A stretch of DNA of 55,028 bases from Thioclava dalianensis. Its GTDB lineage: Bacteria > Pseudomonadota > Alphaproteobacteria > Rhodobacterales > Rhodobacteraceae. The translations under genes and the position numbers were made by a program. The notes under the pieces were generated by a model that did not search any database, was not told where the DNA came from, and saw only the letters and a list, made by a program, of their open reading frames with translations. The stretch is taken from contig NZ_JHEH01000022.1 of the NCBI RefSeq assembly GCF_000715505.1, positions 1 through 55,028 of the forward strand, written 5' to 3'. Below are positions 45,065-52,781 of this stretch, in pieces (within the stretch, counting starts at the first letter, position 1; every line of letters starts with the position of its first letter).

Positions 45065-46132
45065 TTACTGGCCGACGGCTTTCGCCTGCTCGTCACCCGA
45101 GAGCTGAGCAGAGAGATAGATCGCGCCGGGCAGATCCGAGCGACACTGGACGGGGTTCGGATCCCCATCGGTCGAGTCCTCGAAGTTCGGGGCCTTGAAG
45201 ACTTCCTCCGACGGCGGGGTGCCACCGGTCGCTTCCGCGATCGCCCATTGCACGGCGAGACGAACGTTGTCGTTGCCGGTCGCGACCGTGAAGAGCTTGA
45301 AACCGGGGTTGTCGGCGTGGACCTTCTCCCAGAAGCAGCCGAGCGAGTTGCCATCGGACGTGGCGATCGCCGGGATCGAGCGGTCGAAGTTCGCAAACAC
45401 TGGCAGCGCGCCTACGAGCGACGGACCGAAGTCGGACACGATTACGTCGATATTGTCATGCTGCGCGATGGCAGCCGACAACACCTGCTGCGTCAGGGAC
45501 GGATCCCAGTTGGTAACCGCAAAGGGGGCCGGGTTCAGGAACTTGTAGCTGTCGTCGAGGATGTTCTTCATCCCCTTCAGCTCGTCCAGACCCTGGCTGT
45601 TGCCCGCCGGGCCCGACAGGAACAGGATGTTCGCGCCGTCCGGGAAGTTCTCCTTGATCCACTTGCCCCAGCTTTCGCCGTCATAGACGAAGTCGGCACC
45701 GACGAAGCGGGTATAGTTCTTGCCGGCTTCCCCGCCGACATTCACACGGTAGGGCACGACGACGGCACCGGAGCGGTAGGCTTTGGTCAGCGCGGGCAGG
45801 ATCGCGGGACCGGCATCGCCGAAGACGACCATCGCGTCGACACCGCGTGCCGCCATCGAGTTGATGTCGGAGATCGCCTTCTGAGTGTCGCCCTGACCGT
45901 CGGCATAGTAGTAGTCGGTGATGCTCGGACACTTCGCGGCTTCCTCCTTGCCCGAAGCGGTCGTCACCAGCCGCCAACTATTGCCCCCGAAACCATCGAG
46001 CAGCGCCAGCGAGGCTTTGTTCGGGCCGCACCAGGAGGGGGCGTCCTCCGCGCTGGCCGCCGACGCCGAGAGGGCAACTCCAAGCCCCAAGGCCATATAG
46101 GCAGCGCATCCTTTCAGGTTAGACAGTTTCAT
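45065..46132 (-). CDS. sugar-type ABC transporter substrate-binding protein
   Basis: A 355-residue periplasmic binding protein of the ribose/inositol class (Peripla_BP_4). The signal peptide is about 1-28 (LGVALSASAASAED). The mature protein has DGFGGNSWRLVTT, the hinge region INSMAARGVDAMVVFGD, and NILFLSGPAGNSQGLDE. The ATG at 46132 has GAGGAGGAG and lies inside the end of the permease gene. The ligand is probably a polyhydroxylated ring or sugar-like compound, from class and neighbours. Confidence 0.9.
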   Translation of the reverse strand: MKLSNLKGCAAYMALGLGVALSASAASAEDAPSWCGPNKASLALLDGFGGNSWRLVTTASGKEEAAKCPSITDYYYADGQGDTQKAISDINSMAARGVDAMVVFGDAGPAILPALTKAYRSGAVVVPYRVNVGGEAGKNYTRFVGADFVYDGESWGKWIKENFPDGANILFLSGPAGNSQGLDELKGMKNILDDSYKFLNPAPFAVTNWDPSLTQQVLSAAIAQHDNIDVIVSDFGPSLVGALPVFANFDRSIPAIATSDGNSLGCFWEKVHADNPGFKLFTVATGNDNVRLAVQWAIAEATGGTPPSEEVFKAPNFEDSTDGDPNPVQCRSDLPGAIYLSAQLSGDEQAKAVGQ

Positions 46133-47147
46133 GGTTCTCCTCCTCTGTAGAACTTGTTTGTTCTGTCTTGAAACGGTTTGTCCATTCGATCGAGTAGACC
46201 CCGATGCCGAATACAAGAGCGAGCGCCTGCACGATGGTCTGCGCCGAGTAGGGCACACCGATCGACAGAGCGAACTGGCTTAGCTGATTGAGAAAGAAGG
46301 CGGCGATGACGACCGAGATCGGAAAGCCGCGCCCTCCCAGAAGCGATGTCCCTGCCAGCACCACGACGGCGACCGAGGGCAGAAGCAGGCTGTTGCCCTG
46401 AAATGCCGTGGGTTCGCGGGTGATGCCTGCGATCAGGATGCCCGCGGTGCAGTAAAGGATCTGCGCCGCCACATAGGCCATCGCCTGATACGGTTTGACG
46501 CTCAGACCCGCCGCGCGGGCCGCCGCCGGATTGGCCCCGATCGCCTCGAAGCGACGGCCAGCCACCGTCTTTTTCAGACCGAAGGACACGAGTGCCAGAA
46601 TGGCGAGGGCGAACAGGACCGAATGGGGAATGCCCAGGGTCTGACCGCCCGCGATATGGGCCAGAAGGTTCGTCGTGATCCGCGGCACGCCGCCGGAGAT
46701 CGCGAAGACCGCCGAGAACAGAAGCGCGTTCATCCCGATGGTCGCTACGATCGCGTTCAGGCGGAAATAGGCGACCATGATGCCGTTCAGAGTCCCCGCC
46801 GCGAGCGCAAAGCCAACCGCGATGACAAGCGCGGGCAGAAGCCCAGCATCCTGCCCGTTGGGCATGTGGGTCGCGATCACCACCGCGAGCGATACCGACC
46901 CTGGCACCGAAAGATCGAAGCCGCCCTGTTGCACCACCAGCATCTGGCCGAGCCCGACGATGCCAAGCACCGCCGCGAAAGGCAGGCTACCCATCAGCGA
47001 CCCGGCGGTGACCGCCGAGGGCGCGAAGATGACGCAAAGAAGGATGAGCGCCAGCGTCGAGGCGACGATAGTGACGAAGCCCTTCGACAAGGGCATCGAC
47101 ATCAGACCCGTCGGGCCTTCGAAGCTATGCGGCGTCGTCTCAGCCAT
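46119..47147 (-). CDS. sugar-type ABC transporter permease
   Basis: A 342-residue RbsC-like permease with about nine helices. It has GQMLVVQQGGFDLSVPGSVS, FRLNAIVATIGMNAL, and the coupling region RRFEAIGANPAAARAAGLSV. The start at 47147 has GGAGGAGAAA. Its 3' end overlaps the binding-protein start by 14 bp. With the permease part of the 843-residue fusion it gives two different membrane subunits, so the importer is probably a heterodimer in the membrane. Confidence 0.9.
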   Translation of the reverse strand: MAETTPHSFEGPTGLMSMPLSKGFVTIVASTLALILLCVIFAPSAVTAGSLMGSLPFAAVLGIVGLGQMLVVQQGGFDLSVPGSVSLAVVIATHMPNGQDAGLLPALVIAVGFALAAGTLNGIMVAYFRLNAIVATIGMNALLFSAVFAISGGVPRITTNLLAHIAGGQTLGIPHSVLFALAILALVSFGLKKTVAGRRFEAIGANPAAARAAGLSVKPYQAMAYVAAQILYCTAGILIAGITREPTAFQGNSLLLPSVAVVVLAGTSLLGGRGFPISVVIAAFFLNQLSQFALSIGVPYSAQTIVQALALVFGIGVYSIEWTNRFKTEQTSSTEEENHETV

Positions 47148-47175
47148 GATTTCTCCTCCTCCCTCGCGTCGCGTC

Positions 47176-48156
47176 TCAGCTGATTTCCAAGGTGACCTTG
47201 ACCGCCTTTTCGGGCGACTTGCCAAGCTCCAGCGCGGTCATCGCGTCATCGATGTTGTAGCTGTGGGTCTGGATCGGCGAGAGATCGAGCCCGGTGCGCT
47301 CCAGGAACCGGATCGCCGCCGGCCAGACGCCGGGAGAGCCGATGCAGCCGCGCACGTTGAGGTTCTTGATCTGGATCTTGCCCAGCTCGACCGGGAATTT
47401 CTGGCCGATATTGATGCCGACCATAGAGACATTCCCGTCGTCGCGGGCATAGTCGAAGACATTGGCCAGCGAGGCCGGATGGCCCGCGCATTCGACCACG
47501 AGATCTGCGCCGCCCTTGGTCATCTCCTGCACCGCTTCAATGGGATCGCCGTCGGTCGGATCGATCGTGCCATCCGCACCGAGCTTCCTCGCGATCTCAC
47601 GACGCAGCGGCACCGGGTCGACCACGATCACGCGGGCGCCCATGCCGATTGCGGCGGCAGCCGAGACGAGGCCGATAGTGCCGCCGCCAGAGACGACGAC
47701 CGTATCCGCCGCGCAGACGCCACCATGGCGCATCACCGCGTAATACCCGCAGGTGAAGGGCTCGATCAGCGCGCCTTTCGCGTCATCCACCGCATCGGGC
47801 AGCTTGTGCAGCCATTCGGGACGCGCGGCGAAGAATTCACGATCCGCACCGTCCATCGAGAAGCCGAAGTGGTGGATGCGCTCGGGCGTGTTGATCACGC
47901 ATTCGCCGACCACACGATCCCCGGGCTTGAGTCCGTCGACATTCTTCCCGACTTCGACGACTTCGCCGACCCATTCGTGGCCCGGAACGACCGGGTAGGA
48001 AATCGGGATGATGTATTGACCGGCCAGCAGCTCGTAATCGGAATGGCAAATCCCGACGCGGCGCGACTGGATCAGCACCTCGTTGTCGGTGATGCCGGGC
48101 GTCTGCACCTGCGTCACGATGGGCTTGTTTGGTTCGTCGAAGATCAGGGCTTTCAT
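47176..48156 (-). CDS. zinc-type alcohol dehydrogenase
   Basis: A 326-residue medium-chain dehydrogenase. Catalytic-zinc residues are in GICHSDYE and GHEWVGEV; the NAD site is VSGGGTIGLVSAAAA with Asp in VIVVDP. The structural-zinc lobe (VVGECVINTPERIHHFGFSM) has only one Cys where four are usual, so it likely lacks the second zinc. It starts 1 bp after the stop of the Gfo/Idh/MocA gene. It probably oxidises a secondary alcohol of the imported compound. Confidence 0.88.
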   Translation of the reverse strand: MKALIFDEPNKPIVTQVQTPGITDNEVLIQSRRVGICHSDYELLAGQYIIPISYPVVPGHEWVGEVVEVGKNVDGLKPGDRVVGECVINTPERIHHFGFSMDGADREFFAARPEWLHKLPDAVDDAKGALIEPFTCGYYAVMRHGGVCAADTVVVSGGGTIGLVSAAAAIGMGARVIVVDPVPLRREIARKLGADGTIDPTDGDPIEAVQEMTKGGADLVVECAGHPASLANVFDYARDDGNVSMVGINIGQKFPVELGKIQIKNLNVRGCIGSPGVWPAAIRFLERTGLDLSPIQTHSYNIDDAMTALELGKSPEKAVKVTLEIS

Positions 48157-48157
48157 G

Positions 48158-49192
48158 TCAGGCTCCAACTTTCGCTGCGGCGGGTTGCGCCACGCGTTCG
48201 ATTTGACCACTGCGGGAGGAGGCGAAGACCGCCTCGAGCAGCGCGATATTGTCGACCAGATGATCGGCGGTGATCGGGTAGGTTTCCTGTCCGCGCACGG
48301 CGCGGGCGAAACTCACCAGGTTGTCTTTCACGGGCTCGGCCTTGCCGATCTCGACCGTCTCGATCGGGCCACCGGCCATGGCCGAGGTCACGATCCAGCC
48401 GTCAGGCGCTTCCACATGCGCCTTGTCGCGAATGTCGATCCAGCCTTTCGAGCCGTAAACCGTGAAGCGGGACATGAACGGGTTCGACAGCGAGGCCGAC
48501 ACGTAGGACGTCCCTCCCCCGGCGAATTTCACATAAGCCGCCACCGTGTCGCCCTGCGGCAGTTTCGAAGACAGCTGCTCGCAGATGCACAGCACGCTTT
48601 CCGCGCGACCCAGAAGGCGGACCGACAGATCCAGCAGGTGAATGCCCGTCGCGGTCATGCCGCCTGCCGGCGCCTCGCTCGCCTGAACACGCCAGTTGCT
48701 CGGGTCCATGCCGACGAACTTGTCGTGGCTGAAATTGGCCTCGATTTGCTGGATACGGCCCAGCTCACCCGCATCGGCCTTCGCCAGCATATCGGCGATC
48801 GGCGGCTCCCACCGGCGCTCGTGGCCCATGCCCAGGACGAGCCCGGCCTCGGCACAAAGCGCAACCGAACGAGCGGCTTCTTCCGCAGTGAGCGCGAGCG
48901 GCTTTTCGCAGAAGATGTGCTTGCCTGCGGCGACCGCCTTCGCGATCTGATCCGTATGCAGCGAGTGCGGCGTTGCCAAGACGACGGCCTCGACCTCCGG
49001 ATCGTTCAGCGCATCCGCGTAATCCGCGCTGAGCGTCACGCCCTTATCGGCGCAGAGATCGCGCACCGCATCCATGTTAGGCTCCACTGCGCGGACGACT
49101 TTGATATCCTCGGGGGCGCTCGACAGAACGGAGAGCATCTTCTGCCCCCACCAGCCGAGCCCGACGAGGGCGATTTTGACCGGCCCCGACAT
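48158..49192 (-). CDS. Gfo/Idh/MocA-family oxidoreductase
   Basis: A 344-residue NAD(P)-dependent dehydrogenase of the inositol/glucose-fructose oxidoreductase family. Rossmann motif ALVGLGWWG, the EKPLAL motif with the catalytic Lys, and the GGMTATGIHLLDL motif with the catalytic His. These enzymes oxidise hydroxyls of sugars and cyclitols, or act in eliminations by transient oxidation. Its start overlaps the YciI stop (TGATG), so it is translationally coupled. Confidence 0.9.
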   Translation of the reverse strand: MSGPVKIALVGLGWWGQKMLSVLSSAPEDIKVVRAVEPNMDAVRDLCADKGVTLSADYADALNDPEVEAVVLATPHSLHTDQIAKAVAAGKHIFCEKPLALTAEEAARSVALCAEAGLVLGMGHERRWEPPIADMLAKADAGELGRIQQIEANFSHDKFVGMDPSNWRVQASEAPAGGMTATGIHLLDLSVRLLGRAESVLCICEQLSSKLPQGDTVAAYVKFAGGGTSYVSASLSNPFMSRFTVYGSKGWIDIRDKAHVEAPDGWIVTSAMAGGPIETVEIGKAEPVKDNLVSFARAVRGQETYPITADHLVDNIALLEAVFASSRSGQIERVAQPAAAKVGA

Positions 49193-49476
49193 CAGCGATT
49201 GTCCACGCGCTTCGAGAACGGACGGATCGAGACGGACTTCCACAGACCGACCTTCGCGAAGGGATCGTTGCGGTTGAAGTCTTCGACCTCTGCAAGGCTG
49301 TCAGCCTCCAGCACGAAGCAGCTGCCGATCATGGTTTCCTCGTCATCCGCGAGCAGCGGGCCCGAGATAACCGTCTTCACCGGCGCCTGAGCCAGATAGG
49401 CCTTGTGGTCCTCGTAATTCGCCAGCCGTTTGTCGACGGCGCCGTCATGGTCAAGGCAATGGATCACGTAGTGCAT
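49192..49476 (-). CDS. YciI-family protein, possible TftG-like lyase
   Basis: A 94-residue ferredoxin-like-fold protein: MHYVIHCLDHDGAVDKRLAN, the family His in YEDHKAYL, and FNRNDPFAKVGLW near the end (NDPF, conserved in YciI). The family includes TftG of 2,4,5-T breakdown, which removes HCl from chlorohydroxyquinol in a pathway that also uses a hydroxyquinol dioxygenase and maleylacetate reductase. A similar elimination step here is inferred. GAGGAG is 7 bp before the start. Confidence 0.85.
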   Translation of the reverse strand: MHYVIHCLDHDGAVDKRLANYEDHKAYLAQAPVKTVISGPLLADDEETMIGSCFVLEADSLAEVEDFNRNDPFAKVGLWKSVSIRPFSKRVDNR

Positions 49477-49486
49477 TGCGGTCTCC

Positions 49487-50563
49487 TCAGTTTCCGGCCG
49501 GAATGATCTTGCGCGCGCGCAGCTCGTCGAAGACGTCGAAGAAGCTGTCAGGCGTGCTCTGATAGGCGTCGAAGCCCAGTTTCCGGCTGTTCGTCATATC
49601 GGTGAAGCATTCCAGCTCGCGACCCAGGTCGGCGTCGCTGTGCCACCACGAGGCGAGCTTGGTCACAGGGATATCCTGCAGCCCATATTGCGCCACCATC
49701 TCGGACCAGATCGCGGGGGCATCCGCCATCTGCTCTTCGAGCGGCGTCGTGTGACCGGGGTATTCCGCGACCTCGAGGCCGAAATACTCGGCGATCCGCG
49801 CCCAGAGCCAAGTCCAGCGGAAGACGTCGCCATTCGCAGTGTTGAACGGCGTGTTCGCAGCTTCCGGCGTCGTCGCCGCCCAGTAGAACTGTTTGGCGAG
49901 GATGCGCGCATCGGTCACGTCGGTGACCGCGTTATATTGCTCGGGCGAGCCGGGATAGAGGAACGGCTTGCCAGTGTGCTTGCAGATCGACGCATAGACC
50001 GCGAGCGTGACCGCCATGTTCATGTAATTTCCGACCGTGAAGCCGATCATCGTGTGCGGGCGGTGCACCGACCAGGTGAAGCCGTATTTCTCGGCCATCT
50101 CCAGCAGCACATCTTCCTGCGCGTAGTAGAAGTTCGGCCCCGGCAGACGCGGACTTGATTCAAGGAAGGGCGTGTAGGGCGTAACTTTGGCGTAGTCGTC
50201 GAACGAACCGAGGTAATGCTTGAGGCCCGTGACCAGCGCCCCGTGCTTGATGGGCGCGCCTGCGATTCCCTCGAATAGGTTGCGCACCATCATCCCGTTC
50301 ACGCGGACGTTCTCTTCCTCGTTCGCCTGACGCGACCACGTGCAATAGAACACGTGAGTCACGTCCTTTGCCGCAGCCAGCGCGGCCTTGCTGCCCTCTG
50401 CATCGGTCAGATCGCTGGCGATATGACGGTCGGACCACTCAAGATCGACGTCGCTGCGCGACACCGTGACGACCGTCCAACCATGAGATTTCAACTCGCG
50501 CGCGGTGTAGCTGCCCGAGAGACCGGTAGCCCCAACAATCAACGCAATATTCTGTTCAGCCAT
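49487..50563 (-). CDS. PRISE-type SDR (progesterone 5-beta-reductase/iridoid synthase-like)
   Basis: A 358-residue extended SDR. It has VGATGLSGSYTARELKSHGW at the N-terminus, YCTWSRQANEEENVRVN, the PRISE catalytic Lys region VTGLKHYLGSF and the Tyr region NFYYAQEDVLLE. PRISE enzymes reduce the C=C bond of enones with NADPH. That would fit a cyclohexenone-like intermediate. GAAAGGGG precedes the start; it lies 10 bp upstream of the YciI gene. Confidence 0.88.
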   Translation of the reverse strand: MAEQNIALIVGATGLSGSYTARELKSHGWTVVTVSRSDVDLEWSDRHIASDLTDAEGSKAALAAAKDVTHVFYCTWSRQANEEENVRVNGMMVRNLFEGIAGAPIKHGALVTGLKHYLGSFDDYAKVTPYTPFLESSPRLPGPNFYYAQEDVLLEMAEKYGFTWSVHRPHTMIGFTVGNYMNMAVTLAVYASICKHTGKPFLYPGSPEQYNAVTDVTDARILAKQFYWAATTPEAANTPFNTANGDVFRWTWLWARIAEYFGLEVAEYPGHTTPLEEQMADAPAIWSEMVAQYGLQDIPVTKLASWWHSDADLGRELECFTDMTNSRKLGFDAYQSTPDSFFDVFDELRARKIIPAGN

Positions 50564-50596
50564 GGGTCTTCGCCCCTTTCTTGCAGTTCGGTTTCG

Positions 50597-51664
50597 TCAG
50601 GTGGTGACGAGAATTTTCAGATGTTCCCCAGCAGGATCGAGCAGCGCCTCGAAGCCTTTCTCCACGACGTCCTCGGCGCGGATGCGGGCCGTGATGACTT
50701 TCTCGATCGGGAAATTGCCCGAGGCGACCATACGCGCGATGCGCGGCCAGATCTGGGTCGGGTAGCACCAGGTCGCTTCGACCGTGATATCCTTGAGCGC
50801 CCAGAGCATGGCGTCGATGCTGGCGGGCTTCATGTGCAGACCGACCTGAACGACTTTGCCCTGACGGCGCACCGCCTCGACGCAGGCGTTGAGCGAGCGC
50901 TCGAGACCCACGCATTCCAGTGCCACGTCGACGCCGACGCCTTCCTCGGTCAGATCGCCCACGACTTCCTGCAGGTTGCCCGCGCCGGGATCGACGACGA
51001 AGGCATAGGGAGCAATCTCGGAGATGATCCGGCGACGGTTCGGGTTGGGCTCGGAGACGATGATCGTGCTTGCGCCCGCTGCATGGGCCGAAAGCACCGT
51101 CAGCGCGCCGATCGGACCTGCGCCCGACACCAGCACGGTGGAGCCTGCGGTCACCCCGCCCCGGTCGACGCCGTAAAGCGCAACCGCCGCAGGTTCGATC
51201 ATCGCAGCCTGCTCGTCGCTCAGCGCGTCGGGCACGGGCTGGGCGTTGTAGTCCTTGACAACGGCCTTCTCGCCCATGCCGCCCCAGGCCCAGCTGAGGC
51301 CGATGCAGCCGAGCTGCGGCGAGAGGTGATAAAGACCGCGCTTTCCGTAGTAATCATTGCGTGGCGCTACGAGCGGCTGGATCGAGATCCGATCGCCCTG
51401 CGCAACATCGCTGACCGAATCTCCGACCTTCAACACGCGGGCCGAAAACTCGTGCCCGAGGATCTGCGGGTTGCTTGCACCGGTGTAGACATGCGGCTCA
51501 GCGGGCGTGACGATCGGCCCCGCGATATACTCATGAAGATCGGTGCCGCAGATGCCCGTGATGATCGGCTCGATCAGCACGTCATCGGGGGCAAGCTGCC
51601 CGGACGGCTCCTCCACATCCTCGACGCGGATATCCTTTGCTCCGTGAAAACGAACGGCTTTCAA
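50597..51664 (-). CDS. butanediol dehydrogenase-like zinc alcohol dehydrogenase
   Basis: A 355-residue medium-chain dehydrogenase. Catalytic zinc residues are in GICGTDLHEY and GHEFSARV, with the second-sphere Glu in MIEPAAVALYGV; the NAD site is VSGAGPIGALTVLSA. The lobe that normally has four zinc Cys reads VAPRNDYYGKRGLYHLSPQL with none, so the structural zinc is absent. The start is TTG at 51664, seven bases after AGGAGGAGG; no ATG or GTG fits. It is the first gene of the catabolic transcript. Confidence 0.88.
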   Translation of the reverse strand: MKAVRFHGAKDIRVEDVEEPSGQLAPDDVLIEPIITGICGTDLHEYIAGPIVTPAEPHVYTGASNPQILGHEFSARVLKVGDSVSDVAQGDRISIQPLVAPRNDYYGKRGLYHLSPQLGCIGLSWAWGGMGEKAVVKDYNAQPVPDALSDEQAAMIEPAAVALYGVDRGGVTAGSTVLVSGAGPIGALTVLSAHAAGASTIIVSEPNPNRRRIISEIAPYAFVVDPGAGNLQEVVGDLTEEGVGVDVALECVGLERSLNACVEAVRRQGKVVQVGLHMKPASIDAMLWALKDITVEATWCYPTQIWPRIARMVASGNFPIEKVITARIRAEDVVEKGFEALLDPAGEHLKILVTT

Positions 51665-51866
51665 TTCGACCTCCTCCTGTCCTGTCTGCGCGGCGACTGC
51701 GGCCTGTGATCCGCTTGACGGACCGCGGCACCGTCGCGCTGCTTGAATTGATTCGTAGCAAACCGATCCGATCACATCAGGAAAAAAATCTCCGCTCCGG
51801 AAAAATTACTTCAGTGTTCGCCGAAGCGGCATCTTAGGGTGAGCCAAGACAAATGGAGACATATGG
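51665..51866. promoter_or_regulatory. divergent promoter region of the catabolic island
   Basis: About 200 bp between the minus-strand operon and the plus-strand dehydrogenase/regulator pair. It is AT-richer at 51740-51830 (AAAAAAATCTCCG, GGAAAAATTAC). Both promoters and the operator of the presumed regulator must be here. I found no clear long palindrome. Confidence 0.55.
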
Positions 51867-52781
51867 ATGAGCAACATGGCGAGTGCACCCCACCTCCCCC
51901 AATCCGAATCTCGCGCGGTCGGCTGGATCGGCGTCGGAAAAATGGGCGGGCCGATGGCGCGAAATCTCCTCGACAGCGGCGTCGGGCTTACCGTTGTGGA
52001 ACCCGATTCGGGCAACCGTGCGAAGCTTGCCGAGAAAGGCGCAAAAACCGCCGACTGCGCGCGCGATCTGCGCGATATGCAGGTCGTCTTCTCTACGCTG
52101 CCCAATGACGACGCGCTGATGGCGGTGGTATCGGGAGAGACCGGGCTAATTCACGGCCTACCGCGCGGTGCCTTGCTGGTGGAAATGAGCACCGTCTCGC
52201 CGGAATGTTCCGAGCGCGTTGCGCAAATCCTGAGCGAGGCGGGCCTGCGCTACTTGCGTGCACCGCTCTCCGGCAGCACGGATCTCGCCGCAAAAGCGGC
52301 ACTGACGGTTCTTGCGTCGGGCGATCGTGCGGGCTGGGACGAGGTGCTCCCCCTCATCAAGACCTTCTCGGCACGGCAGTTCTTCCTCGGAGAGGGCGAG
52401 GAAGCGCGCTATATGAAGCTCGTGCTAAATACCCTCGTCGGCGCTTTCTCGGCCGTGCTTTCGGAGGCGCTGGCCATTGGCGCGAGCGGGGGGCTGTCGC
52501 GGGCCGACATGATGGAAGTGATCTGTGAAAGCGCCGTTGCCTCGCCGCTGTTCAAATACAAGCAAGAGGCCGTGGTCAACGATGACTACACCCCCGCTTT
52601 CACCGTCTCGCAGATGATTAAGGATTTCACGCTGATCAGCAATGCCGCGCGCCGCAATGACGTGCCGGTGATGACCACCGGCCTGATCCTCGAACTCTAT
52701 CGGAGCGCGTCGAATGCTGGCATGAGGGACGAAGATTTCTTCGCATTGGTGAAATGGCAGGAAAAATTGTCGACAAGGTGA
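51867..52781 (+). CDS. 3-hydroxyisobutyrate dehydrogenase-family oxidoreductase
   Basis: A 304-residue beta-hydroxyacid dehydrogenase: GWIGVGKMGGPMARNLL (Rossmann motif), the substrate-binding APLSGSTDLAAKAALTV, and the catalytic Lys in YMKLVLNTL. The family oxidises or reduces beta-hydroxy acids such as tartronate semialdehyde or hydroxyisobutyrate. TGGAG is upstream. The gene is divergent from the operon and overlaps the following gene by 28 bp, so the two are co-transcribed. Confidence 0.9.
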   Translation: MSNMASAPHLPQSESRAVGWIGVGKMGGPMARNLLDSGVGLTVVEPDSGNRAKLAEKGAKTADCARDLRDMQVVFSTLPNDDALMAVVSGETGLIHGLPRGALLVEMSTVSPECSERVAQILSEAGLRYLRAPLSGSTDLAAKAALTVLASGDRAGWDEVLPLIKTFSARQFFLGEGEEARYMKLVLNTLVGAFSAVLSEALAIGASGGLSRADMMEVICESAVASPLFKYKQEAVVNDDYTPAFTVSQMIKDFTLISNAARRNDVPVMTTGLILELYRSASNAGMRDEDFFALVKWQEKLSTR

